Shown here: one piece after another, positions 45,474-55,632 of the stretch
Layout: the number at the start of each line of letters is the position of its first letter
Numbering within the stretch: the first letter of the stretch is position 1
From: Aporrectodea caliginosa
Lineage: Eukaryota; Annelida; Clitellata; Crassiclitellata; Lumbricidae
Direction: 5' to 3'
Assembly: GCA_020284085.1 (NCBI GenBank)
Contig: JACEVL010000832.1
Span: forward strand, 596,501-660,500
Length of the DNA: 64,000 bases
Notes under the pieces: generated by a model
What the model was told of the DNA's origin: nothing
Seen by the model: the letters and a program-made list of their open reading frames with translations, nothing else
The model's database searches: none
Translations under genes and position numbers: made by a program

Positions 45474-46024
45474 GGCCGTAGTTTGCATGCTCGGGAGAGA
45501 GTCGTTTGCCAGTTGCTATGAGAAGTTGCGTTAGTCGTTGCAGTGAACTTTCGTCGTCTACCGTTGAACTTGCCGTTGTACTTTCCGCAGAGACATTGCG
45601 AAGAATTTAGTTGAACGTTAGAGGTTTCCTTTACGTAGCAATTTAACTGTACGTTCGATAGTTAGGCGAGTTAAGTGAGCAATCGTTCTGTTCCGAAGTT
45701 TAACCTTCTCGTTTGTGAATTCATTAAAGAAGAAGATTGAAACTCATCAACGTTGTTTGACTCTGTTGACTGCCAGTTATTTCAGAAGACCGGCTTTAGT
45801 CAGACTCTTAGCCAAAACGCAGGAGCCGGACTCAGCGAGTACAGCCTGACCGAGGTTCTGGGTTTTCCTGGCTACCTGGTAAATTGAAAGGATCCCAGCC
45901 TCGCCCGTGGGAGAGAGCGACCATCCATCTTCGCACCTACACGGCACTTACGCTGTAGCCTGATACGACGGAAGTCAGGTACTCCCACGAGTAGCATTCC
46001 CGCACCAAACCCGGGTTCGCCACA

Positions 46025-46048
46025 ATTTGGTACCAGAAGTGGGGTACC
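46025..46048 (+). promoter_or_regulatory. putative primer-binding site
   Basis: TTTGGTACCAGAAGTGGGG directly follows the 5' LTR. TGG at 46028 would pair with a tRNA CCA end. The primer tRNA was not identified. Confidence 0.55.
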
Positions 46049-46119
46049 ATTTCCGGTTTCGATTCTGATTTGATTTGACAGTTCTACTGGCAGCCGGAGG
46101 ACGAGACAGAGAAGGCAAC

Positions 46120-49100
46120 ATGTTGGATGAAGAGGACACAATCGCCTACGATCTGCTGGACGTGGATAGGCCAACGCAGCGTCGACCGGACCGTTCGACG
46201 CCGGTCATCAGCCGAACCAGGAGCGAGGTGGAGAGGGAAACCACCTCGGCTTTCGAGCAGGTTGGAGTTGACGAGCCTCGATCGTCGACGATGAATTTCC
46301 GGACAGAACGAGTGGTACGATCGAACGACTGGAGACCATTGGAGAGTACCGGTGCTGCGATGGCACCGAAGAAATTGCCGATGAAACCTGGGAAATTCGA
46401 CGGTACGGGATCCTTCGAATCCTTCCTGACGCAATTTGAGGTATGTGCTAAGCACAACGGGTGGACTGCTACGGACAAGGTGGACTTCTTGAAATGTGCC
46501 CTGGACAAAGCAGCAACGCAACTCTTGTGGGATTTCGGGGCGCATGACGATGTCACATATGATGAACTGGTCGGACGCTTGCAACAACGCTATGGAACTG
46601 AGGGGCAAGCGGAAACTTTCAGGGCGCAATTGTACTACCGTCGGCAGAGGGCGGACGAAAGTTTGAGTACACTCCTTCATGACATTCGGCGACTGGTAGT
46701 GTTGGCGTATCCCGTGCCTTCCAATGAGACTACGGAGATCGTCGCTCGCGACGCTTTTCTGGAAGCGATGCGAGACCGGGACTTGTCACTGAAAGTTCGA
46801 GAACGGGAGCCGAAGACACTGGATGAGGCTTACCGCTCCGCGCTTCGACTCGAAGCCTATCAGCGCACTTCAGAGAGCGACGATCGTCGAAGACCTCCCA
46901 ATCGCGTACGGGGAACTGCTGAGACCGACTTTGGCAGTCAAATCCAGTCTCAGTTGGACCGACTCTGGACAAAACAATGCGAGGCCCAGCGACGATGGCA
47001 ACAAGAGATGGAAGCGAGGATCGATCGACATTTCCAGGAACTGCGAAGTCCTCCTTTCCGAAACTCTGGCACCGACCGTTCTTCGCCGGCTGCTCCGTCG
47101 GGGAACGTCACCAACCAGAGATCGACTCTGACCTGCTACGGATGTGGTCGTTCAGGCCACATCGCGCGAAACTGCCGGCAGAACCGACCGCCTCGCCGTC
47201 GTCCTGCCGATGCGACTGGTGGCGACCCTCAGGAGCCAACATCCGAAGGGGAGGTTGCTGTGAACCACACGACGCGGTCTCGGGTATCCAACCGAGCGAG
47301 CAACAACGCCGTCTTCATTCGAGGGTCGATCGGAGGAAGGAGTCGTCTCTGCCTGATTGATACCGGTTCCGAGGTAAGCCTGGTGCCAATTTCCGATGTT
47401 GAAGGAATGAAACTTAGTCCCTGTTCCCGGATGTTAATGGCGGCTAACGGAACTGAGATTAGGGTACTTGGTGAGATTACGACCCCGCTTGAGATGTGGA
47501 GGGGCTTTGCTATGTCCACAACATTTCTGGTATCTGACCAAATAGCGGAACCCATGTTAGGGATGGATTGGTTGAGACAGCACAGATGCCGTTTGGGGTT
47601 TGGCACAGGGGCCCTATTTGTCGGTCGCAGGAGGATTCCTTTAGTGAAAGGTAATGGGGCTAACTGGTGCCGTAGAGTCATAGTAGCGGAAGAGGTTGTG
47701 GTGCCCCCGAAATGTCAGCATGATGTTAGCGCTAAGACCCTATTCGAGAACTTGTCAACGAGCGCTCCGGCGTGGATGACAGAAGCTCGGGTGATTCAAC
47801 CTGGGGTCCATGTTGCCAGGGTTATTGTGAATGAGGACCTAGGTGCCACCCAAGTAAGGGTAATCAATCTCACCGAAGAGGCTGTTAAGTTGCAGAAAGA
47901 CCAACTGCTAAGTGGGCTACACCCTGTGGAACTAGAGTTCAACACCCTGGAAAATAAGAAGGCGGGGAAAGACTCGAACGCAATTGAAACAATAATGAAG
48001 GGTTTAACAGAGGAAGTGCCTGCCGATGCCAGAGAGCGGCTAAAGGAACTAGTGAAAGAATATCAGGATGTATTTTCCATGGGCGACGGAGACCTTGGGC
48101 GTACGTCAATATGTAAGCATAGAATTGATACGGGAGACACTAAACCTGTACGGGAGCCATTACGGAGACAGCCTTTTTCGCATCGAACCATTATCGATGA
48201 GCAAGTTGATCAGATGATGACAAGTGGGATTATCGAACCCACCCAGAGTGAGTGGGCATCGAATGTGGTACTTGCTCGGAAGAAAGATGGGACGATGAGA
48301 TTTTGCGTCGATTATAGACGGCTAAACGAGAGAACGAAGAAGGATTCCTACCCGTTACCCCGGGTGGAAGACTGTCTCGATGCCTTGGCCGGGGCGAGTT
48401 GGTTTAGCACCCTAGATCTTCGGAGCGGGTATCACCAGGTTGCTATGGATGCCAAGGATGCCCATAAAACCGCGTTCGTGACAAGGAAAGGGATTTTTAG
48501 GTGGAAAGTCATGCCATTCGGGTTGTGCAACGCACCAGCCACCTTCCAGCGCCTCATGGACATTGTTTTATCGGGACTGAACTTTGAAACCTGCTTAGTA
48601 TACCTGGATGATGTCATCATTTTCGGGAGGGACATAGATCAGCACTTTGCTAGACTGAAGCAAGTACTAGATCGATTAAGGCAGGCCAATCTAAAACTGA
48701 AAGCTAGCAAGTGTCGGCTGTTGCGAAGACGAGTAGAGTTTTTAGGTCATGTGGTAACGCCCGAAGGAGTGGCGGTGGACCCATCGAAGGTGTGCGAAGT
48801 GGTAGAATGGCCAGTTCCTGAGAAACTGAGAGAGGTGAGAGCATTCCTCGGCCTCTGTTCATACTATCGGAAGTTTGTTCGGGGATTCTCTTTGCTAGCC
48901 GCTCCGCTATTTGCGCTGACAAGGAAGGGGCAAACTTTTGATTGGAATGAGGAGTGTCAAGAGGCGTTTGATCATCTCAAGGGAGTTTTGACCACTGCAC
49001 CGATACTGGCCATGCCGAGAGATAAAGGGGACTACGTCCTGGACTGTGACGCATCCGATATTGGCATCGGAGCGGTTTTGTCGCAGGTGATTGACGGAGA

Positions 49101-50976
49101 GGAACGCGTTATTGCGTATGGTAGTCGCCTTCTGTCCACGGCTGAACGAAGATATTGCGTGACGCGAAAAGAACTGCTAGCTGTTGTATACTTTACGAAG
49201 TATTACAGGCAGTATCTGTTGGGACGACAGTTCACCTTAAGGACGGACCATGCGGCCCTTCGGTGGCTTCAACGAACGCCGGAGCCTATTGGTCAACAGG
49301 GGCGATGGCTTGAGCGATTGGCTGAGTTCAACTTTAAAATTGTCCATCGACCAGGTCTGAGACATGGCAACGCTGATGCACTTTCCAGAAAGCCGTGCTG
49401 TCAGTGTGGTGAAGAAGGTGAGACACTGGTGATAGCGTCCGCAGAGGAGGTCACAGGGTCAGATTTAAGGGCCGGAACAGAAGAGGTAGATCCGATGGCT
49501 GTTGCGCAGGAACAGGATCCAGATCTATGCATTGTGAAATCCTGGTTGGATGACAAGGAGAAGATACCTGAGCTGACAGAGATACTCTTCGAAAATGCGG
49601 CGGTCAAGGTTTATTGGCACCAGAAAGACGAACTGTTTCTGCGAGATGGGGTGATGTACCGGAGAAGAATAGATGGAGGAGAGCAATTGTTAATACCGAA
49701 GGCTTTACGGGGAGACTTCTTGCAGAAAGCTCATACCGGTATAACCGGCGGGCACTTGGGTATTCGCCGGACCCGGTGGCAAATAAGGCGTAGGGGCTAC
49801 TGGGTAGGCTGGTCCCGTGAAGTAAAACTGTTTTGTCATCGTTGCCCGCAGTGTTGCCAATATAGGAGAGGGAAACCGCCCAGGCAGGGACCCTTGCAAC
49901 CCTTACCAATCGGGGAGCCCTGGGAGCGATTAAGTATAGACGTAACAGGCCCCCACCCTCGGAGTCGACGGGGTAAGGTCTACATCCTGACTATGATGGA
50001 CAATTTCACTAAGTATGTAGAGGCAGTGGCAATAACAAACCAAGAGGCTGTCACGGTTGCTGAGGCTTTGGTAAATACGGTCATCGTCCGATATGGGGCG
50101 CCCTTACAGATCCTAACAGATCGAGGTACAAATTTTGAGGGGCACCTGTTTAGAGAACTTTGTCGGTTACTGGAAATAGATAAGGTTCGGACCACCAGTT
50201 ATCATCCTAGCTGCAATGGGCTTATTGAACGGTTCCATAGGACCCTAAATGCCATGTTAGGTAAGGTCGTTAGCCGTCATCAGCGGGACTGGGACGAATT
50301 CCTCCCCCATGTTCTCGCCGCTTACCGCTCGTCAGTCCACGAGGCTACTGGTTTCTCTCCGAACCTACTTCTCTTTGGGAGAGAGAATCGGGCTCCGATT
50401 GATTTGGTCTATGGTCGACCGTCGGATGCCTGGCCAGAGGATGCCACTTATGTCTGGTATGTCGACGAAATGGCAGACCGAATGGAAACGGCCAACCGTG
50501 AAGTCAGAGAAATATTGCGAAGAACGGCAGAACGAAGAAAGCATGAATATGATCTTCGTGTACGAGAAGCAGTTTTTAAAGACGGGGATAAAGTGTGGTA
50601 CTTTTCTCAACGACGCTACAAAGGACGAAGTCCAAAATGGGAAAAAGCTTACAGTGGGCCATACACTGTGTTGCGGCGGTATGGACCAATAAACTATGTT
50701 ATACAGCGAGCCCCGAACAGCAAGCCGTTCACAACGCATGTGGACAAACTGAAACCCTATTGGACGAACATAGTAGGGGACGAAGTTGAAGGCAAGGGTG
50801 GTGGTGTGAGACGGAAGAAGTCAAAGAGCCGAATTCAGCGGCCTGGGGAGACTGTTGAAAAAGAAAGAAATGAAAGAGCGGATGAACGAAACCTTGACGT
50901 TGAACAGCAGAAGGAAGTCGTTAATATGTATCAACGGCCTCGTCGATCTGTTCAGAAACCCATTAGGTTTCAATAA
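46120..50976 (+). CDS. Ty3/gypsy gag-pol polyprotein
   Basis: A 1618-aa ORF from the first in-frame ATG (46120). Gag comes first, with a CCHC zinc knuckle CYGCGRSGHIARNC at residues 339-352. The aspartic protease has active site DTG at 414-416. Reverse transcriptase has PLPRVEDCLDALAG, LPFG-type VMPFGLCNAPATFQ and YLDD at 828-831. RNase H has LDCDASDIGIGAV. Integrase has an HHCC finger (about 1200-1250) and a catalytic triad Asp1274, Asp1334, Glu1370, with the canonical 35-residue last spacing. The C-terminus contains the GPY/F-type module (KAYSGPYTVLRRYG) and a basic tail, without an obvious chromodomain. All catalytic residues are present and there is no frameshift between gag and pol. It supplies capsid, reverse transcription and integration for the element. 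Confidence 0.95.
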   Translation: MLDEEDTIAYDLLDVDRPTQRRPDRSTPVISRTRSEVERETTSAFEQVGVDEPRSSTMNFRTERVVRSNDWRPLESTGAAMAPKKLPMKPGKFDGTGSFESFLTQFEVCAKHNGWTATDKVDFLKCALDKAATQLLWDFGAHDDVTYDELVGRLQQRYGTEGQAETFRAQLYYRRQRADESLSTLLHDIRRLVVLAYPVPSNETTEIVARDAFLEAMRDRDLSLKVREREPKTLDEAYRSALRLEAYQRTSESDDRRRPPNRVRGTAETDFGSQIQSQLDRLWTKQCEAQRRWQQEMEARIDRHFQELRSPPFRNSGTDRSSPAAPSGNVTNQRSTLTCYGCGRSGHIARNCRQNRPPRRRPADATGGDPQEPTSEGEVAVNHTTRSRVSNRASNNAVFIRGSIGGRSRLCLIDTGSEVSLVPISDVEGMKLSPCSRMLMAANGTEIRVLGEITTPLEMWRGFAMSTTFLVSDQIAEPMLGMDWLRQHRCRLGFGTGALFVGRRRIPLVKGNGANWCRRVIVAEEVVVPPKCQHDVSAKTLFENLSTSAPAWMTEARVIQPGVHVARVIVNEDLGATQVRVINLTEEAVKLQKDQLLSGLHPVELEFNTLENKKAGKDSNAIETIMKGLTEEVPADARERLKELVKEYQDVFSMGDGDLGRTSICKHRIDTGDTKPVREPLRRQPFSHRTIIDEQVDQMMTSGIIEPTQSEWASNVVLARKKDGTMRFCVDYRRLNERTKKDSYPLPRVEDCLDALAGASWFSTLDLRSGYHQVAMDAKDAHKTAFVTRKGIFRWKVMPFGLCNAPATFQRLMDIVLSGLNFETCLVYLDDVIIFGRDIDQHFARLKQVLDRLRQANLKLKASKCRLLRRRVEFLGHVVTPEGVAVDPSKVCEVVEWPVPEKLREVRAFLGLCSYYRKFVRGFSLLAAPLFALTRKGQTFDWNEECQEAFDHLKGVLTTAPILAMPRDKGDYVLDCDASDIGIGAVLSQVIDGEERVIAYGSRLLSTAERRYCVTRKELLAVVYFTKYYRQYLLGRQFTLRTDHAALRWLQRTPEPIGQQGRWLERLAEFNFKIVHRPGLRHGNADALSRKPCCQCGEEGETLVIASAEEVTGSDLRAGTEEVDPMAVAQEQDPDLCIVKSWLDDKEKIPELTEILFENAAVKVYWHQKDELFLRDGVMYRRRIDGGEQLLIPKALRGDFLQKAHTGITGGHLGIRRTRWQIRRRGYWVGWSREVKLFCHRCPQCCQYRRGKPPRQGPLQPLPIGEPWERLSIDVTGPHPRSRRGKVYILTMMDNFTKYVEAVAITNQEAVTVAEALVNTVIVRYGAPLQILTDRGTNFEGHLFRELCRLLEIDKVRTTSYHPSCNGLIERFHRTLNAMLGKVVSRHQRDWDEFLPHVLAAYRSSVHEATGFSPNLLLFGRENRAPIDLVYGRPSDAWPEDATYVWYVDEMADRMETANREVREILRRTAERRKHEYDLRVREAVFKDGDKVWYFSQRRYKGRSPKWEKAYSGPYTVLRRYGPINYVIQRAPNSKPFTTHVDKLKPYWTNIVGDEVEGKGGGVRRKKSKSRIQRPGETVEKERNERADERNLDVEQQKEVVNMYQRPRRSVQKPIRFQ

Positions 50977-51059
50977 CGAAACGTGTTATTTGTGGATGAA
51001 ATTGTGAGAAGGAATGAAATAGAAAACACCCTCCGTGATTCGTAGTCTGCGGATGTTAG

Positions 51060-51078
51060 CGGACGTGACGTCACAACA
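51060..51078 (+). promoter_or_regulatory. perfect CRE palindrome upstream of ORF3
   Basis: TGACGTCA at 51067-51074, the full CREB/ATF palindrome, lies 103 bp before the ORF3 ATG. It could belong to an internal promoter for the downstream ORF; this is inference. Confidence 0.5.
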
Positions 51079-51177
51079 ACATTTGAATTTGAGGATATTA
51101 ATTCATTCGTAATAAGATAAAAATAAGGTTTGTTTAAGAGAAAAAAATATCTAAATAAAGGTTGCTTAAAAGGAATT

Positions 51178-52056
51178 ATGGCCAGTAGAAAAGCGTTTCT
51201 TTGTGAGTCATGTGGTGATTCCTTTTCATCAAGTTGGTCGTTTCACCGTCATTTGGAAAGACGCCATCCATCGGCAGTACGGCGAGTAACTGAAAGGAGA
51301 TCAAATTCTACCGTGACTACAGTTGGTCGTGGGAGGGAAGTAACAGAGACTGAACAAGACTTTGAGGCGGTGAGTGAAGAGATTCATAGAAATATTGTGG
51401 CATTGTTAGAGACAAACGATTTCTTTGATTCTTTTCCTCCCTTATCCGGTGAGGTGCAAGATATACCTCTGCTGGGTTCAGATGTAAATGGAAATGCTGT
51501 GAATACAACAAATTCTCCTCTCGGACCGACAATTAGTTCATCCGCATCTTCGGTTGACGACTTCCAAGCTGTAGAGCCTTCAAGTAATGCAGAAATTCTG
51601 AACGTTGATCAGTTACTCCTGCCTGTTGACCAAGACACCGGGTTAACCGAAGAACAGTTAGAATTGGTAGCTGCACATTTAGCCACCTTGGCCCAACACC
51701 TTACTTGGGATCAATGTGAAGCAGATTTCACGTTGCGCTTTCCCTTTTGCCCTTTTTGGATTGGACGTGGACTTTTCAATGGTGCAAGAAAGGGGAATCC
51801 TCGGAAGCAAGCGAAAGTCAAACCTTTTGTTCCGCCGCCTCCTCCTCCAGACAGTTCAGATGACGATGAACGGGACTTTTGGCTTCCCTCATCGGCTGTG
51901 AGCTCGGTGGTTAACGACAATTTGGATTTGTGGCTTCCCTCTGCGCCCGAGAGTTCGGACAATGACGACTTGGATTTTTGGTTGGACGAGGAAGACAGCG
52001 AGGTTGTTGTTATTTCTGATACTGAAGAAGAGGGACCTACTGCTCCGGAGGAATGA
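51178..52056 (+). CDS. extra ORF in env position: C2H2 zinc finger, acidic protein
   Basis: A 292-aa ORF from ATG 51178, 201 nt after the pol stop. Residues 9-30 form a classical C2H2 finger: C9-x2-C12-x3-F16-x5-F22-x2-H25-x4-H30. A Ser/Thr/Asp/Glu-rich middle follows, then a KGNPRKQAKVKPFV basic stretch, PPPPPP, and three acidic repeats each with D-(F/L)-W-L (DFWLPSS, DLWLPSA, DFWLDEE). The end is EVVVISDTEEE, which fits a SUMO-interaction motif (hydrophobic core then Ser/acidic). There is no signal peptide or membrane helix, so it is not an envelope. A nuclear DNA- or SUMO-binding accessory role is inference. A poly(A) tract follows 87 nt after the stop. Family not recognised. Confidence 0.8.
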   Translation: MASRKAFLCESCGDSFSSSWSFHRHLERRHPSAVRRVTERRSNSTVTTVGRGREVTETEQDFEAVSEEIHRNIVALLETNDFFDSFPPLSGEVQDIPLLGSDVNGNAVNTTNSPLGPTISSSASSVDDFQAVEPSSNAEILNVDQLLLPVDQDTGLTEEQLELVAAHLATLAQHLTWDQCEADFTLRFPFCPFWIGRGLFNGARKGNPRKQAKVKPFVPPPPPPDSSDDDERDFWLPSSAVSSVVNDNLDLWLPSAPESSDNDDLDFWLDEEDSEVVVISDTEEEGPTAPEE

Positions 52057-52142
52057 TTCCTTTCTCGAAAAGAAAACGGATTTGTAATGATGAAATTTAG
52101 TTAATAAGGAAATTTAGTTAATAAGAAAATTTATTGAAACTC

Positions 52143-52170
<28 letters not shown>
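52143..52170 (+). repeat. internal poly(A) tract, 28 nt
   Basis: A pure A28 run lies between ORF3 and the 3' LTR, preceded by two AATAAG words. It is unusual inside an LTR retrotransposon and could be the fossil tail of a captured cDNA. Confidence 0.95.
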
Positions 52171-52174
<4 letters not shown>

Positions 52175-52473
52175 GCCTAAGTAGTAATTTTTTATCTGTA
52201 TATATTGCATTAATTTTGGTGTTATGATTTTAAGGACTTGTGTTTTAAACTTTTCCGGAAGGGCTTATTTGTTGTAGCTGTGCGGGTTCTTTAATTGACA
52301 TTCCGTTGTCATTGAAAGGACTGTGGACGATGTCAGAACAGTACTATAACGTTGCAATTGTCTGCAGAAGTGCAAAACAGAATGTTGATTTTGATCAGTA
52401 ATTGTGTAGAATAAGACTGTTGATTGTTTGATGTGGTAGTTTTCGTCCGAAGGGACTCGGACTTTTCCGTTGT

Positions 52474-52484
52474 ACGGGGGGAAT
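52474..52484 (+). promoter_or_regulatory. polypurine tract
   Basis: ACGGGGGGAAT immediately precedes the TGTGGCGAA start of the 3' LTR, the expected site of plus-strand priming. Confidence 0.7.
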
Positions 52485-53544
52485 TGTGGCGAAATTCGCC
52501 AGTACGCTAATTATTTCTTTCAGTTTGATGATGAACGCTATTGACGTTATTTTAGCGCATAATGTTTAATGTTTAGGGTCGCTAAGTTCAATTTGTATGG
52601 CGTTTCTATTGACGACGACGTCGGTGCAAGAAATCTATCGTTGCTAAGGGCAACGTATTGTATGACGTGGCAAACTTGCACCGGTGCCGTTTTAGGGGTT
52701 ATTAAGGGCAACTGCAATGCATTTATGACGGCGGCTTGCACCGGTGCAGAAATATTGAATGTTGCTATGGGTAACGCATGGTCTGACGTTACAAAAGCAC
52801 TCCGAATTTATGTAGCGCCCCAGAGTCGGTGCAGATTTCGAGTGGTTGCTAGGGGCAACCTTTAGATTTATATCGCGAATTTGCACCGGTGCAGATTTGG
52901 GAGTTTGGCGCCAATTCTTTCTATGGGCGAGATAGGCCGGTGCTAATATGATTTGCACCGCAATGCATTAGACTGTTTTCGCGCCTTATTTTTGCACCGC
53001 TGAAAGGTATATAAAGGCCGTAGTTTGCATGCTCGGGAGAGAGTCGTTTGCCAGTTGCTATGAGAAGTTGCGTTAGTCGTTGCAGTGAACTTTCGTCGTC
53101 TACCGTTGAACTTGCCGTTGTACTTTCCGCAGAGACATTGCGAAGAATTTAGTTGAACGTTAGAGGTTTCCTTTACGTAGCAATTTAACTGTACGTTCGA
53201 TAGTTAGGCGAGTTAAGTGAGCAATCGTTCTGTTCCGAAGTTTAACCTTCTCGTTTGTGAATTCATTAAAGAAGAAGATTGAAACTCATCAACGTTGTTT
53301 GACTCTGTTGACTGCCAGTTATTTCAGAAGACCGGCTTTAGTCAGACTCTTAGCCAAAACGCAGGAGCCGGACTCAGCGAGTACAGCCTGACCGAGGTTC
53401 TGGGTTTTCCTGGCTACCTGGTAAATTGAAAGGATCCCAGCCTCGCCCGTGGGAGAGAGCGACCATCCATCTTCGCACCTACACGGCACTTACGTCAGGT
53501 ACTCCCACGAGTAGCATCCCCGCACCAAAATCGGGTTCGCCACA
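52485..53544 (+). repeat. 3' LTR
   Basis: A 1060-bp repeat with inverted ends TGTGGCGAA and TTCGCCACA. It lacks the 22-bp GCTGTAGCCTGATACGACGG-type segment present in the 5' LTR. Confidence 0.95.
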
Positions 53545-53794
53545 GTCTAATAATTACAATACAACTGTATTTGATAATGCCCTGCTGACAAAGTTTAGAA
53601 GTGCACATTAAAGCAGTGTAAACACTAACATCCGCAGACTGGAAGAGGTAAGTTTCAGTTTAGAGCAAAAGACAGTGTCTTGAAAATGAGGAAGTACAGA
53701 GTTTGAGAGGGAGGAACCAGCAACAAGTTTTTACTTTGAAACTGTAGCCTGATACGACGGAAGTCAGGTACTCCCACGAGTAGTTGCAGTTTTG
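53545..53794. other. LTR flank with stray 42-bp LTR fragment
   Basis: 53742-53783 is identical to 5' LTR positions 45953-45994 and contains most of the 22-bp segment missing from the 3' LTR. The rest resembles copy A near 11600-11690. Confidence 0.8.
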
Positions 53795-54336
53795 CCTCGA
53801 GTTTTAGTTTCAGTTATTATTAGTCTCACATGCTAGGTGTTTTAGTTATTATTAGTTTTAGTTATTTCGCCAAGTTTTAGTTATTATTAGTTTCACATGC
53901 TATGTATTTTAGTTATTATTAGGTTTAGTTATTTCACCGAGTCCGGCAATTCATAGTTTTCGCACCAACAATGATGCTTCTAATCGATACTTAAAATAAT
54001 TACATACTCCACTAGCCTTAGGTCTACCACCTAAATTTAGTTCTGACATCTTATAAAATTCCAAACATCGGAAGATTACTGAAGAAACTGCTGATTATAA
54101 TAAAACACATCCAAAGACATTTCAAAACGTAAGACGTTAGGTTTTCGTTGTGTGATTTCGTCCAGGACTCTAGGTCTTCGTTATAAGTTTTCGTTATTAG
54201 TTTTGACATTTTTAGTTTCATTTTTTACTTCATTATCGTTTTTCGTTTAGTTTTAGTTAACTATAACCTTGTTTCCGTTAATTTAAGGTTTTAGTTTTCA
54301 TTAACGAAAATAACACTAGCTTGAGAGTGGTGCTAG
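53795..54336. mobile_element. TTTTAGTTATT element, copy B
   Basis: Same family as 12256-12810. Its right end TTTTCATTAACGAAAATAAC then ACTA is better preserved than in copy A. Confidence 0.55.
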
Positions 54337-54354
54337 TCCACACAGTCTAGCTGG

Positions 54355-54680
54355 TACATCGCAATGTTGTCTTAATGTTCACTTTACGCCTTACTGACTA
54401 GTTTCACTAGAAACTTATCTAAATTTGAAGAAAATTACATCGCAATGTTGTCTTAATGTTCACTTTACACCTCGCTGACTAGTTTCACTAGAAATTTATC
54501 TAGATTTGACGAAAATTACATCGCAATGTTGTCTTAATGTTCACTTTTAAATCCTCGCTGACTAGTTTCACAAGAAACCTACCAAGATTTGAAGAAAATT
54601 ACATCGCAATGGTGTCTTAATGTTCACTTTACACCTCGCTGACTAGTTTCACTAGGAACTTATCTAGATTTTAAGAAAAT
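54355..54680. repeat. ~82-bp tandem repeat, four units
   Basis: Units contain CATCGCAATGTTGTCTTAAT, CTGACTAGTTTCACTAGAAA and ATCTAGATTTGAAGAAAATT. Copy A has only the end of one unit (12793-12835), so the expansion followed the duplication. Confidence 0.9.
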
Positions 54681-55191
54681 TGCATGTTAAGACCACATAA
54701 TGTCTAAATTAATCAAATCAATCAAGTGTATATCACATACCACAGCAATATGTAACAGGTAAAAAGGTAACAGAAGAAAATGATGCCATTGTTTCAAAGT
54801 CAAAACAAGGTCAATCAGAACTATGTAAGTAAATGGTCCTTCGAGTAGACTAGACCAGTCGTACCTTAGAGTTACACTGCTGTTTAACTTTGAGTACAGT
54901 GAAAATTATGCAACACTTTTTCTCAGTCACAATAATGATGACAATGGTTGGTTTACGAGACAGAGCTGATGAGGACAATTGCCAGAAAGGAAATGTTAAG
55001 AGGAAACAAGAGTGAAAAAAAGTGTAAGTTAAGGAACCAGTTCATCTCACAATATGCAGTACCTAAAAGAAGCCAGAATGCAAAAACCAGAACTTAGTTC
55101 TATTCAGTTCTAGCAGGCTACTTTATAATTCGACCCACAGAGAGGACAAAATGCTACAACAAATCAAAAACATCAAGGCATGCTTATATAC

Positions 55192-55400
55192 ATAAGACTC
55201 TGTGAACTCGGCAGAGAAAAAGGAACCACTTGTTGGAAACGGACTTGGTTATTACAAAACATAACAGACTCTATGTGAACTCGGCAGAGAAAAAGGAACT
55301 ACTTCTCAGGAACGGACTTGCTGACACATGTATACAACATAAAAGACTCTGCGACCTCTACAGAGAAAAAAGGGAACCACCTGTCAGAAATGGACTTGTC
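55192..55400. repeat. ~75-bp tandem repeat, three units
   Basis: Counterpart of 13337-13475 with one extra unit. Confidence 0.8.
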
Positions 55401-55529
55401 AACATATTCTATAAGCTTATACCTTAATGTCTTAATGGCCTGTATGCCGCATATATACCAGGGCCCAGTGGTCTGGAATGGGCTCCCCTATTAGCTGTGC
55501 CTGCTCCCTGGGACTTTTACTTAAGTATT

Positions 55530-55632
55530 TTTTTAAAACTTAAAACTGTACTTTTTGCTTTGCTGGAGCCAGGAGCTACCTCTGAGTAGTCCCTTGAAGG
55601 TATGCTATATAAATTTATGAATGAATGAATGA
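55530..55632 (+). mobile_element. LINE/SINE 3' end, GAATGAATGAATG tail
   Basis: Counterpart of 13600-13695: AGTCCCTTGAAGG, GCTATATAAAT, then GAATGAATGAATG. Confidence 0.65.

Larger units (their letters stand above)
44948..46024 (+). repeat. 5' LTR
   Basis: A 1077-bp direct repeat of 52485-53544, ending TTCGCCACA. The expected start TGTGGCGAA is reduced here to CGAA after an unrelated GCAAA. It has a 22-bp segment (within 45952-45974) missing from the 3' LTR. U3 lies before the TATA box at 45466. Confidence 0.95.
44948..53544 (+). mobile_element. Ty3/gypsy LTR retrotransposon with an extra 3' ORF
   Basis: The order is 5' LTR (44948-46024), primer-binding region, single gag-pol ORF (46120-50976), a second ORF (51178-52056), a 28-nt poly(A), purine tract and 3' LTR (52485-53544). 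PR-RT-RH-IN order with CCHC gag places it in Metaviridae-type (Ty3/gypsy) elements. The LTRs differ by about four substitutions and one 22-bp indel in ~1055 bp, so it is young. There is no target duplication: the left flank ends GCAAA, the right flank begins GTCTA, and the 5' LTR lacks its first five bases. Confidence 0.92.

Noticed and set aside
46084..47681. Minus-strand ORFs over gag-pol
   Set aside because: Antisense shadows of the polyprotein; no independent motifs.
51130..52056. Envelope gene of the gypsy element
   Set aside because: No signal peptide, fusion peptide or transmembrane helix; the protein is an acidic C2H2 finger protein.
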